A stretch of DNA of 64,000 nucleotides from Serilophus lunatus (taxonomy: Eukaryota; Chordata; Aves; Passeriformes; Eurylaimidae): NCBI GenBank assembly GCA_013399895.1, contig VXBA01001607.1, forward strand, positions 3,257 through 67,256, in the 5' to 3' direction. Position numbers and translations under genes: made by a program. Of the stretch, positions 10,516 through 22,500 are shown piece by piece. The notes under the pieces are model-generated. The model saw only the letters and a program-made list of their open reading frames with translations, did no database searches and was not told the DNA's origin. Numbering within the stretch: position 1 is the first letter of the stretch; each line of letters begins with the position of its first letter.

Positions 10516-11402
10516 AGCTCCTGGTTAAGCTGATGGATTGTGGCTTAGACAGGTTTATTCTGTCCTGGGTTAAGAATTGGCTGGATGGCCGAGCTCAGAG
10601 GGTGGTGGTGAATGGAGTCATGTCCAGTTGGAAGCCGGTCAACACTGGGGTCCCCCAGGGTTCAGTGTTGGGGCTGGTTTTGTTCATTATCTTTATTGAT
10701 GATCTGGACGAGGGGATGGAACCCATTATTAGTAAGTTTGTGGATGACACCAAGCTTGGAATAAGTGTCAATCTGTCAGAGGGTAGGAGGGCTCTGCAGA
10801 GAGACCTTGACAGGCTGGATAGATGGGCTGAGTCCAATAGCATGAGGTTTAATAAATCCAAGTGCCGGGTTTTACACTTTGGCCGCAATAACCCCATGCA
10901 GAGTTATAGGCTGGGGTCGGTGTGGCTGGAGGATGCCCAGGCAGAGAGGGACTTGGGGGTGCTGGTTGATAGGAANGAGGAACGGCTGAGGGAGCTGGGA
11001 TTGTTCAGCCTGGAGAAGAGGAGGCTCAGGGGTGACCTTCTTGCTGTCTGTAACTACCTGAAAGGAGGTTGTAGTCAGGCGGGGGTCGGTCTCTTCTCTC
11101 AGGCTCCCAGTGACAGGACGAGAGGACACAGTCTCAGGCTGCGTCAGGACAGGTTTAGGTTGGATATCAGGAGAAACTTTTTCACAGTGAGAGTGATCCC
11201 CCACTGGAATGGGCTTCCCAGGGAGGTGGTGGAGTCACCGTCCCTGGATGTGTTTAAGGACAGGTTAGATGATGAACTTAGTGGGATGGTTTAGATGGTT
11301 TAGATGTTAGACTGATGTGGTATTGGTTGTTAGCCTAGGTAAAGGTTGGACTTGATGATCTCTACAGTCCTTTCCAACCTTATTAATTCTGTGTAATTCT
11401 GT
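10516..11402 (+). mobile_element. CR1 LINE, 5'-truncated copy with internal gap (N)
   Basis: Contains the C-terminal half of the CR1 reverse transcriptase (motifs NTGVPQGSVLG and FVDDTKLG) and the 3' tail with attctgtg repeats. It is almost identical to the copy at 35323-36609 but lacks the segment equivalent to 35929-36174, where a single N (10976) stands. Because the missing stretch coincides with the N, the gap may be an assembly collapse rather than a true deletion. High similarity between the two copies implies recent activity of this CR1 subfamily. Confidence 0.92.
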
Positions 11403-11591
11403 GCAAAACTTAAAATAATAAAAAATAATAAAAATCAAAATAAAATTAAAATAAATTACATTAATTGCGTGGGACATTAAATTGTTTCTGTAAAACTAAA
11501 CTATTTTCTCTAATATTTGTAATGTATTCCTAATGCCTGACATTTACTGTTTTTGTGGAATACAGCATCATTTCTTCATTTGACAGAAATA

Positions 11592-11696
11592 AAATGGTGC
11601 TAATGATACCAAGGTCACGGGTTCAATATGGGCCATTCACTGAAAAGTGGGACTCAATGATCCTTGTGGGTCTCTTCCAACTCATAAAATTCTATG
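11592..11696 (+). mobile_element. tRNA-Ile-derived SINE with CR1 tail (TguSINE1-like)
   Basis: The 5' part, atggtgctaatgataccaag then gtcacgggttcaa and tatgggcca, follows the anticodon arm, variable loop, T arm and acceptor end of eukaryotic tRNA-Ile, with a few bases lost in the T loop. It passes directly into attcactgaaaagtgggact, gatccttgtgggtctcttcc and attctatg, a CR1-type 3' end. This tRNA/CR1 fusion is the structure described for TguSINE1 of songbirds. The copy lacks the A box and 5' half of the tRNA. Confidence 0.75.
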
Positions 11697-14579
11697 TTCC
11701 TGTTTTTTATCAGAGAATATGGCAAATATAACCAATAAAAACAATGGTAATCAAAGACAAGGAATTCAGGGATTTTGAGAGATCAGGTCCAAGTGTGCCA
11801 GACTTGGCACTACCTCCAGCTCTTTCTGATATATTCTTATTTTTCTCTTGTCACTCTATCCTTGTCTGAATAACTATGTAACTGGTAACCCTCAAAGTGT
11901 CTGTGTTTACAAATGTGGCTTATATGCTGGCATGGACTAGTAAAAGAGGGAATGGTAAAGCTACTTATTCCTCATGCCCCATTTCTGTTTACCAGCTGAG
12001 GCAAGGGCAGAACATTGCTGTCCCATTACTACCCCCTGTACTGCTAAAAATGGTGGTTAGAAAATTGTCTTAAATCAGCTAAATAGCCTGGTAGATTGTG
12101 CAGCTTTTGTACGTGTGTGACAAGTATCCCGTGCTCCTGACCTGTGGCGGTGTGGTTAGGACAACTAACACCATCTTACAGGGCAGGCAGCCATTCTCTG
12201 TGCCTGAGGGGTTCACAGATTCTTTCCCTTTCCCAAAATATCAGGCCTTGAAGATCCTGTGTGCCAGGTAGACAATCCAAATGGATTCCTTTTTCCCCTC
12301 CCTACTGGCCTCGAGATTCCTTGCTGCCAGGGCAATTACTACCTTGCTTGCTGGCCTTCAAGATCCCAGGCACCCAGCCAGCCCAGTGGTGGTGATGACC
12401 TCAGCAGAGGACAAGGAAGTGTAACAGCACCTGGAACACTGCCCATAAAATCAAGCACTTACAAGTCCTAATTGGAGAGCTGCTGCTGGACAGTGAAACA
12501 ACAGACCCTCTAGTGGCCAGGGACACCTCCAGAGTGCTCTGCTTCCTCTGAGGACTGAATGACTTGAATTATTTTATATGTTTCTCAAGTCTAGATTTCT
12601 ATTGCAATACTGATAACACAGTAAATCAAGTATTGGAATCTGACGTGATCTGCAGAGGGTCCAGGTGATAGGTTAAATTGTGTTATAAATTCTCTGTCAT
12701 GTTACTTATAGGTTGCATTATGTTGGCTCTGCTTATAGAAATCCTGTCCCACTCTAATAATAAATTCTGTTCTACACCAATCATAGCACCCTGTTAAGAA
12801 CATCAAGCTTTAATTGTAACTATGGTTTAGGACCATCATCACTCTGCCAATATCCCTAAGAACCTGTCTGTCCCCTCAATGTCGGGTGACAGTGTGTGTT
12901 ACAGTGAAATTTCTGTTACTCAAGAACCTCACAGAGCAACAGAGAGCTCTTTAGAAAGTATGTTTGGCACAAGTGGAAAAACACTGGATGGAGAATTTAG
13001 GAAATGGGAAAGAATGGTGTTCTGGGCAATTGGACTCCTGATGCTGATTAAGTTCTGCATTGCACACTCTGGCTACCTTGCTCAAAGTGATATTACTAAG
13101 TGAAAATTTACTTATTTTGATTGTTGATTTTTAAAGAGATTACTTAAAAGTGCTGTGACTGAAAGTTATGTAGCAGGAATTTTTTTCTTCTTTAGTCAAT
13201 TAATTTTGGTAATTTGGCAGCTTTTTATGTAGAATCATTTCAACAGTTTTCTTCTGCAAAACCATCTATTTAAAGTTAAATTTTGAGAGGTGTTTTCTTT
13301 TTCCATTGTTCAACATTCAATTTGAGAAAGACTTGGCTTCCAGAAATCACTTAAACTTAAATCTCCTGTTGATTTGATAGAAAGCCTTAGAAGTCAAATA
13401 TACCTGGAAATCAGGTGTCTGCCTGATTTGAGTAGAAAAATATTGGAAAATAAGCCAGCTAGTACTACTGCAACATTGTTATTACTTTTTACATTTGCTG
13501 TCTGGTATATATTAATATTTGCATTTGGAAACCAGGGCATTATGGAAAGTGTTTATTGTAGAACTCATTCAATACAGAAAAATTGCAGATTCATTTAACT
13601 TAGATGAAAAGATAAACAAAAAATCAACAGATTGGTGGTTAAAATCCACGGTTTTAAATAGAAAACCTGCAAACTCTTTTCTTTTGAGAAATGTCAAGCC
13701 TATTTTCTGAGACCTCCTATTCACAGCAGTATAGAGGTCTCACTCCTTGCCCTCCTTCCTTGTTCTCTATCTTCATAAGTTTCCAGGCATCACATACCCC
13801 TCCCACCAGTAACTGTGAGGGTATGTTTCAGGAACAATTGTACTGTCTACTGCACAGCATGTTCTGTGCTTTAAATGTGGCTTTTTTGCCTTCTGAGATT
13901 CACATTTTTGACAGCAGGAGTGAGCTGCTACATAATTCATAGCAGGCAAAGGAATGTGGGGAACTACACTTTAGAGTGTTGCTTTCCAACTGATGTGGTA
14001 CATCTTTTTAAAAAATTAGATGGGGATCACAATATAAGCCAGCAAACTCAGCTGGTTTTACTGTCTTGCATACCATACCACAGCTAGGACTATCAGATGT
14101 CCCTATCGGCTAGGTGAAACTGGTATGAGTGATTAGTTTTTAAGGAAAGGCAAAAAACTACTGCACCAGATTTTCTTGAGAATTACCTTGAAGATGCAAA
14201 AAATTAACTGCAGCTGATCCATAAAAACAGAAAAGATAGCAGGAAAAACTCAATGTATAAACAACCAACTCAAAAAGGTCATCAGCAATGAGCAGGGAGA
14301 ATGTAAAGAATGGATGCATTCCCGATCTGCAAAGAAAGCTACTGCATGAAGCATGTGAATAAGATGAGAATGAGAGATTAAGTGCCAACTGGGAAATATA
14401 TCTAGATTAGACAAGAAGTGAGAAATTAGTATTAAAAAAAAAAAAAAAAAGTAAGGCACGGCAAACCCTGAGGCTTGGCAGATAGCATCAGGATGGAGGG
14501 AGGTCATCCTTGAGGATTCTTATTGATCTTGCTACGCTGGTATTGGTGGCTTTGTCAGGAAACACAGTTTTAAGACTCT
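11697..14579. other. intergenic, no gene recognised
   Basis: No exon or RNA gene is seen. A stretch at about 12,120-12,560 is richer in GC than its surroundings and carries three degenerate copies of a ggccttgaagatcc-type unit. The remainder is AT-rich and unremarkable. Confidence 0.55.
12244..12372 (+). repeat. degenerate three-copy unit (ggccttgaagatcc-like)
   Basis: Similar segments begin at 12244 (ggccttgaagatcctgtg), 12307 (ggcctcgagattccttgc) and 12353 (ggccttcaagatcccagg), each followed by a gccagg or cacccag-type end. They are spaced about 63 and 46 bases apart. I do not recognise a repeat family. Confidence 0.4.
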
Positions 14580-14642
14580 ACAGAATCACAGAATTGTAGC
14601 ATATCTCAAGCTGAAAGGGACCCATAAGAATTCACCAAGTCC
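14580..14642 (-). mobile_element. CR1 3' end remnant, antisense
   Basis: The plus strand reads cagaatcacagaattgtag, then ctgaaagggaccc and caccaagtcctgct, the reverse complement of a CR1 terminal region. It is old and about 60 bases long. Confidence 0.7.
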
Positions 14643-15985
14643 TGCTTGCTGTGGTTAAGAATTTTAATCCTTAGTAAGAAGCAGCGTGTGCTGTATTTTT
14701 AGAATGTGTGCAAGAATTCTTGTATGTGGTGCTGAACAGCAAGTCTATGGGATCTGGCTGAAGAAAATGGTCTTGTGACTGCACAGCTCATCCAGTCCTC
14801 AATGTAAACAAACAGCTGCAGTAAACAACTGGTATCATACATAAGCAACATCCTACACAGGACTGAGAAAAACCATGTGCTAAGACTAAGAGTGAGAACA
14901 TTGTAAGTCGGAAGATGGAACATCTGAAAGGATAGTTTACTGTGTTTTCTGCTCTCATTGCCTTGAAAGAGTATGGAAGTGCCCCAGTGACCTGGTCATC
15001 CAGCAAGAACTAATGTGAGCAACCTAATTTGCAAAACTGCAGAGACTGAGAGAATATGAGAGTGAGTGTATGCATGCTTGCACTTGCAAATAGTTTTAGT
15101 TAATAAAATGCCAGAGGGAACTCTTTGTCTTGCAGTGACTTACTTAATCAAGGTACAATAAATATTAACAATTAGAACTATTGCCATCAGTTACTATACT
15201 TGAAAGAGACAAGGGAAATGCGATAACTTTGCTGACTTTATAGATGCATGAGTCACTGTCAGCAACAAGGAAAGATCAAGATGTGGGATGAATTGTACGT
15301 CTTCAAAGACTTAAGTAATAGGAGAAGGACAATATCTGTGACAGAAATGCATGTTCTGAATAACAAGGTGTGCTTTTTCAAATACAGAAATAGGTTAGGA
15401 AAAAATTTAGCTGACTCAATTGCTCACAGAGTGATGGAGTAAGAAATATAATGTACTGTGATCAGAAATGGTGTTCTAGACTGTTTTAGAATACCTATTT
15501 CCAGTAGAGACAAAAGAAATTGTCATCAGTGCTGTTGGTTGTTTTCACAAGAATTTAAAAAAAAAAAAAAAAGGGCTGATTAAAACTTAATTAGGTGTTG
15601 AGAAAAGAGACAAGGATACTAAAGGAAATGCAAAAAAGCCATAACATACATGTGAGATAATCTCTTTTTTTCAACCTGGCCACATAAAGATCGCGAAGAA
15701 AATTACTTTTCTCTAAATGCGAAGGAGACTGAAAGACATGGACAATTATTACGAACATGTTCAGGGTGCTGTGTGAAGAATTATTGGGGCACAAAAGCGA
15801 ATTGTGGACCTCGCAGGTGGAAAAGAACTGGATGAGTCAAGAGAGGCTGGTGTTCTGCAATCCAGAATGCTCTCACCTAAACAGTGTGTCGACAAACAAC
15901 TTGAAGTGCAAATACAGGGCTACAGAAAAAGTTTAGTTTGTTATTTTGCCGGGGCTTGGCTTCCACAGACCAGCCAAAAGCACAG
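14643..15985. other. upstream flank of MCC, no gene recognised
   Basis: AT-rich sequence with a poly-A run at about 15,556-15,572. Chance reading frames only. GC content rises sharply from about 15,950 into the MCC CpG island. Confidence 0.5.
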
Positions 15986-16760
15986 CCAAAGCGGGCAGCA
16001 GCATTCCCGAAGCAGGGCCAGCCTAGCCAAAGAACCAGCGACCCCGGGCCGAGTTTGGGCGGCCCCGGCTGCCAGCGCAGCTCTGCCAGGTTTGGCTCCG
16101 GGCACCGGCGGAGCGCCCGGGCGGGAGGCAGGGCGATGCCGTGGGCAGGCGGGGAGCGCGAATCGCCGCGGCTCCCGAGGGGTCCCGGCCGAGATCTCCG
16201 CTCCCGGCCGTGGCCGCAGCGATCCGGCCCCCATGGGCGCTGGATGCGGGGCCGGCCGAGCTCCCGCCCCTCTTTGTGCTGCCGCCCGCACTTTGCAGGC
16301 GCGGCGGGACTGGGAATCCCGGGCGCCAGGGGCAGCCTCGTCTCCTCCTTCTCGTTCTCCTCCTCCTCTGGAGCTGGGCGCATGATGGCGGCAGCGGCCG
16401 TAGCGGAGGGCAGCAGCGCCGGCAGCGGCAGCAGCGATACCTCCAGCACGGGCGAGGAGGAGAGGATGAGGCGCCTCTTCCAGACCTGCGACGGCGACGG
16501 GGACGGCTTCATCAGCAGGTAGCGACAGCGGGAGGAGGCTCTTTGCTGGTACGGAGCCGTGCCGTCCTTCCTCCCTCCCCGTCCTCCAACTTCTCGGCGA
16601 GTTGGAGCAGTTGCGGGAGCGCAGCCCCGCCGGACCCTCCGCGCCCTGCGGCTCCCGTCGGGGGGGGGTTTCGCCACCGAGAGCTTCTCGGGGCGGTGGG
16701 CAAAGACCGTCCGGAGGACCTCCACGTCCACCGGGTCTGAAAGGTGACGCTTCCTAACCC
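15986..16760 (+). promoter_or_regulatory. CpG island / promoter and 5' UTR of MCC long isoform
   Basis: GC content and CpG density jump well above the AT-rich background, with many CCG, GCG and CGG clusters such as gcgaatcgccgcggctcc. The island spans the MCC start codon at 16382 and the exon 1 donor. No TATA box is evident, as expected for a CpG-island promoter. The exact transcription start cannot be placed. The reading frame upstream of the ATG stays open for over 400 nt, which I attribute to the scarcity of stop codons in GC-rich DNA. Confidence 0.75.
16382..16518 (+). CDS. MCC: MCC long isoform, coding exon 1 (EF-hand loop 1)
   Basis: Starts ATGATGGCG, giving MMAAAAVAEGSSAGSGSSDT, then the conserved RMRRLFQTCDGDGDGFIS. 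The human long isoform begins with the same MMAAAA and the same EF-hand segment, so this start is chosen over the open frame upstream. The loop DGDGDGFISRND (residues 37-48, the last residues from exon 2) has Asp at positions 1, 3 and 5, Gly at 6 and Ile at 8; position 12 is Asp rather than the usual Glu. The exon ends AG|gtagcg, splitting an Arg codon completed by exon 2. The Gly/Ser/Ala-rich leader appears shorter than in human. Confidence 0.93.
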
Positions 16761-18093
16761 GGGTGTCTTTCATCACTTCGTGCCCCGGGCAGCTGGTTTT
16801 CCCAAGTAAACACACAAAGCTGGTCATTAGGTACTCTGGGAGAAAAGTATTATTCTTCTTCCAAATTTTGTTTGTTGATACGTTGTTATCAGTATCTTTC
16901 TCATACAATCTCATTTAACTTCGCCTGCTGGTCCTCAGTGAGTTTGAGGGGTGTCACCCAGGCTGGTAGATTTTGGAAAGGGTGAGGTAGTATACATTTG
17001 CAGTAGATAGTTAGAAATAAGCCGTGATGGAATGTTCACACACCTGGAAGCACTGGCAGTGTGTTTTGGTCATGAGCATTTTTTTTAAATGGTATGTCTT
17101 AGGCTAATCGTCTGCTCTCAGACTGTAATTTTAAAAATACATAATTTCTAAAAGTGTGATTTGCCAGAGGTGGAAGAAAAGTGCATTTTCAAAATGAAAA
17201 GTATGCTAGTTGCAATTAGTGACTGCACCTAGACAACTGGATGAGGGAAATTCTGTCTTCTAACCTGTAACCTAAAAATATGACCCTGCAGAAAGGCTAA
17301 GTAAACCTGAATCCCCACTGCCATCTCTTTGGAGCCAGAAAGTTGTTGAAAATCTCTAACAACTGGCAGTCACTTTAAAAATAAAGTTTAAGGTTTGTGA
17401 TATTTCTTATCTAAACAGCACCCTTGAGCGCTTTTTTTCCCCCCAATCTAGTGATTATTTTGACAGTTGTGGTTTTGAAATGTAAACTTTGAAAATGTAT
17501 GCTTTCCAACCAGTGTGCTATGACTGTTTCTTTCCATTTGTTTACAGTCCTCATGGAATTTGTTCTGATGTCTGAGAACTTAGAATGTTAACTTAAAATG
17601 TACACTGCCTTCTCAGAGCACACTCACTGAGCACAGAGCACACTCAGAGAGTACATTGATCCGTACTGTGATGCTTTTCTGCAATGTAAACTAAATAGAC
17701 ATCTGTATATTTATCATTTCAAGTCCTTACTGGCGAATGTTAATGTTTTAATGTTTCATATGGACTGTTGAGAGATGCTACCATGACACGAGCCACTCAT
17801 TTCTCATCAAATTTTCCACATTTTCCACATTTCCTAAGTTTTGTTCCAAATTTGAATTTTGTTTATTTCAAAATGGGTGTTTCAGGGTGCTGCTTGAACT
17901 ACACTGTTTGAAAGCTTTGAAAACTCCAGGACATGTCTGAGTACAGACATTAGATTTCAGTGGGAAATGGAAATAAGGCCCAGAGGATAGTTTTTGAAAG
18001 TCTTTCACGAGATAGTGGGTTTGTTGTTGAAAGTTGTTGATGCTTGCTTGAAGGGAGTTGGGTTGGTTGTTTTTTGGTGTTTGTTGTTCTTTT

Positions 18094-18117
18094 GGGGGGG
18101 GGAGGGGGTTGTGGGGG
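18094..18117 (+). repeat. G-rich run with quadruplex potential
   Basis: Nine Gs, A, five Gs, TTGT, five Gs. The first run can supply two G-tracts, so four tracts with short loops are available on the sense strand of MCC intron 1, 1.6 kb after exon 1. Confidence 0.6.
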
Positions 18118-19470
18118 TTTTTTGTGTTGTAGTGGCCAGTTTGGTTTTCATGTTCCTTCTTGCCCTTCTTCCTTTGACATCCCTTTGTTCATCCTTGAGG
18201 GCAACAATTTTTTTGCCTTTCTTATAACCCCAGTGGAGATTGTAGGCTGACTTCTGCATGTTACTGTGTCTTTTACAGCAGATTAAATATTGCAATAAAT
18301 ACCTGGGCATCTGTATAAAGAGCTGAAAACACAGAAGCCAGCATTGTAAAATCAGCTCTTTCCTTGTGGACTAGAACTATCTTTAGCCTATTACTAGCTT
18401 GAGCCTTTTTCAGAACTTACTTTCAATGCCATGAGGTTGAAATTTGTGATTTTGTCATAATTTTGAAAATCAATATTCCTTTTCTTCTGCTTGCATTCCT
18501 AAGGCTTGGTCAGTCATTTCTTTGCATAACACAAGCAGCAGTATATTTATAAGATTTCTTTCTTTCCATCTCCAGAGGTGTTAAGGAAAAGGAGATCTTT
18601 ATACTTGCAGCAAAGACAGGCATTTTGTATGCATGCTTATTTAGTTCCTATTGTATGGGGGAAAGAGATATTTGCATTCCTAATGAAGTAACATGGTGTC
18701 TCAGCTGTGGAAATGCTTTGTTGAGCACCAAACTGTAATAAACCTCTTCAAATAATACCAGGGAAGTAAAGGCACAGATGGAGAGGAGGAGCATGTTCTG
18801 AGATACTGATTAATTTTCAGGCTATTACCTGAGATGTCAATTTTCAGACTCTAAATAGTTAGGGTGATAATAAAGCAGTAAAGCATAATTAAGCGTGTAC
18901 CATTGGTGGTTATAACCCAGAAGATGCTGAACAATGGGATATGAAATGCAAAGGTGCAATGAGCATTGCATTGGCATGTGCATATTGAAATTTTGCAATG
19001 TCCAGCTAGAGGAAAGTACTAATGAAACACAAGAGAAATGGTTTTTCTTTGAGGATTAATATTTCTTAGTTAATTATTTTAACATGTTGCAAATTTTTTA
19101 CATTCTTCTGATACTTCCACAAGAGGAAACTTTGCAAAAAATAACCATCAAAAAGGTATCTCTGCAAACCTCCCCCCAAAAAAGTAAACCAGCTGCAATT
19201 GAGCCCATGGTTAAGGCTAAATTCTGAATGCTTGAAATCAGATGGATGAGCCATGCTAAAAGGCAGCCTTAAACGTGTTTATCAGCAGAACTTTATTTTT
19301 GCAGCTCTAGCGGGATTGTGTTCTTATTAACAAAAAGGTGTTAACTGAAAAAACAGAAATTGCTTTCATTTGTTTTTATTCTGTTTGCTTTGAAAAGTTC
19401 CAGGATCTGATGTTACAGTTACAAATATTTTCATCTTAAGGATTGGTGCACTGAGGAGGATAGCTGTGCT

Positions 19471-19531
19471 TTTTCTTTCTTTTCTTTTTTTTTTTTTTTG
19501 TTTTCTTTTTTTTCTTTCTTTCTTTTTTTGG
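19471..19531 (+). repeat. T/C-rich simple-sequence tract
   Basis: About 60 bases almost entirely of T with interspersed ctttct units, including a long uninterrupted T run. Low complexity, with no function apparent. Confidence 0.8.
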
Positions 19532-22500
19532 TGATATTTGCATATGTGGCCTTGGATGGTACTGAGTTTTTATGGATGACAGGCTAGATTAATGTCTTCT
19601 TCAGAAACATAATTGCCTTGTAGCTTTATTATATGTGGATTGTACTGAAATTCCATTTAGCACATAATGAATTTTGGCTTTACTGCAGCAGCCACTAAAT
19701 GGGTTTCCAGATTATTTTATTCTAACACTACAAAGTCTAAATAGGGTAGCTTTGAATCTGCAGGAAATACTTTTGCTTTAAAAGACAAAGCTATGGAAAT
19801 GAGGGATGAAGAGAAAATTAATTATTAAGTTGCAAATATGCTAATATTCCAATTTTAACTTTTAAGCATGTATACATAATTTTGGAATTATGACTTAAAA
19901 AGGTAAAGCTATTATTTAGTTAGGATGGAAAATTGTCATCATATTAACAAAAATTGAATGAAGTTCTGTAGAGTTTGCTTGAAAATGTGGGTTTTTTCTG
20001 TGTACACTGGGATCAATGTCTTACAGAAAATCTCTGGTAAAAGTAGAGGAAGGTGTTGAAAAACCCATAAACCTACTAACTTTGTATTGAGCTTATACAG
20101 CCTGTGAAAAGAACATGCCGAGTGACTGAGACTGCTATCCTTTCAAAGAAGTTAAAAGGACCTTGTTGGATTTGATTTGTTACTTGAGCTCTTTTAGAGG
20201 TGTGGAGCTTTGGGAGCCTAACGCCTTTGTAAGGACAAGCTTTTTAATGGGCTTTAGTAGTAAGACGTTCCTGGATTCCTTGCTGAGTTTTGGTGTTTCT
20301 GCATCTAGTGACCATGCGATATTAGAGGAGAAAAAACCCAATATTTTCAAGAAGAAAAAGTATGTATGTACTCGTGTTTTTAAGGCAGGAGTTTTATGCT
20401 TCTCTGCTCTCAGTTAATCTCTACCCTGGTCATTACTATTTCATTTAACAGCGTTTTTTGGGGGTGTTTAATTTTGGTTATACCTGAACTTCTGCAGTTA
20501 ACTTTTAAAGAGGTACTTCTTGAAGCACAAAAGGACTGATTAAATACAAGAGTAAAATCAATATGAGTTATGTGTGACCAATGGTGGTATAAGAAGGGTT
20601 TAACTTATAGGATGCTCATTTATGAGCCCATGCCAATATATTCAGTCAAGGTCTCTGAAAACTTACCTTGGGCATGAGTTAATGTTCTCTATGTAGATGC
20701 TTTCTAGTCTCTGCAGGCCATTCTGTGCTGGTTGGAAGCGGTATCAGGAACAAGCAGTTGTGAGTGCTCAAATGTCAGCAGTCTTGGGAAGGATAAAGCC
20801 ATATATCCTACAAAACAGGAGATTTAAAAGAAAGACCAACTATTTAACAGAACAGGTGGAAATAAAAAATGCTTTTGAAGAGTTGAGACTGCTAGTTTTG
20901 CTATTGGGATTGTTTGGTCTCAGTACTGTACAGTCCTAAATCTGACATCAGTCCAGTTGTCTAACAAGAAGGCATTGTTTAGAAGTAGTCTGCAGAATAT
21001 CAACAAGACTGGGACAAGATTTTGCTTAGTCCTTGCCTTTAGTCTGGCTCTTCATTTTGTTGGGGGCTGTTCTTACAGAGGTACAAAAGTTTTTTGGACC
21101 CTAGTGCAGAATTTTATTCTCACTTGAGGTCTGGACTCTTTGGTCTGTGCTTTCTTTAAGCCAGCTGATTTCTAGAAATTCCACAAAACACTCTCAGCTG
21201 TAACCTAAAAACCAACAAACAACAACAACAAAAACACAACAAAGCCAAACACAACCCAGCCTGGTAGAATGGACTTTGTCCTTGCACTAGTGTTTTAGTT
21301 TGTCTGAAAAACACTTTCAGCTCCCGGATTCTGCTCCAATTTTCTTTTTCACCCATCTCTTTTAGGAGGCTGTCATGGGCTTTGTGATCCATGTAACTGA
21401 TGGAGTGCTTTTATATGGATAAAGCACAATATTTTCTGTATGCCAAGAAAGATAATGACTGGAAGCACTGTGATGTTTCTCAAATGATTGTAGTCTGTTT
21501 TCTCCATTTCTCTGAGACTTGCCTTAGTCAATGATTCCACAATTGTATAAAATTTTGTGGGGTTTTAATCTGCGTTTGTCTTCCATAGGTCCTCTCAGAG
21601 CATCATAACCAAAGAAGGATTAAGTTATGGGGGAAAACAGAAGAGTAGATATACGTGAAAAGCCAGAGGGAGATACCTTGTATTCTTCATTTAGGATGAA
21701 GATAAAAGTATCACTTTGTTAAATATGGGATTTAGAAGACATACCAAGGATTAACATTCATTAAAGGATTATGTGTTTCGAAGTCTGTATTTGTTAATCT
21801 AATACAGAATCAGGGAAGTATATTCAAACTTGAATTTTCTGAATCTATCATTTTTTTTAATGAGTTAATGGCCCAGTTCTTGTATAAACATCAGACACCT
21901 GAAAGGTGTTTTAGCTGCAGATGTTAATGTTTCACAGTTAGTGAAGTTACTTGGTACACTTTATATAGGTTATTGCCTTTTCTTTCCTCATTGGCACTAA
22001 TAGTCTTGTATGCATACTTAAAGATGTATCTCAGGCTTGTTGTTACATAGTGTTTCTTAGGGAAGTGTTGTCCAGGTAGATTTTAATGTTGAAAAACTGA
22101 GTAAACTGTGAGTCACTTGATACAAATGTTAAACCTTTTGTTGATCCCTTTGGAAGTTACCATCCAGATAACTTTTAAGTGTTATGCTTTCTATCTTTAT
22201 TATTTTTATTGGCTATTGTTCTGTTGTTTGTTTTTTGTTGGGGTTTTTTTTCCTGAAGTAATTGCAAATACCTTGTTATTGAGATTATTCCTGTAACATA
22301 ATTGAAACTGTCTTTGAAGTAATTAGTTTCCATTTGTGGCCCTGGAGGAGAAGTAATTATTTAACTGGGATTTCCTTGTTGCCTTTTGTTTTCTTGGGCT
22401 TCTTGGTGTCAATTTTGAAAGATCATAACTTCCTAACTATATTCTGTTACTCTCCACCCAAGGGTAATAGGGAGCAGAGGCCCTCATGAGATATTTTTGT

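Noticed and set aside
11592..11632. tRNA-Ile gene
   Set aside because: Only the anticodon-to-acceptor half is present, the T arm is damaged, and it runs directly into a CR1 tail, so it is a SINE and not a tRNA gene.
15938..16381. Long open frame continuing upstream of the MCC start codon
   Set aside because: It lies in a CpG island where stop codons are rare, is open in several frames and on both strands, and the family start MMAAAA at 16382 matches human. No evidence for an N-terminal extension.
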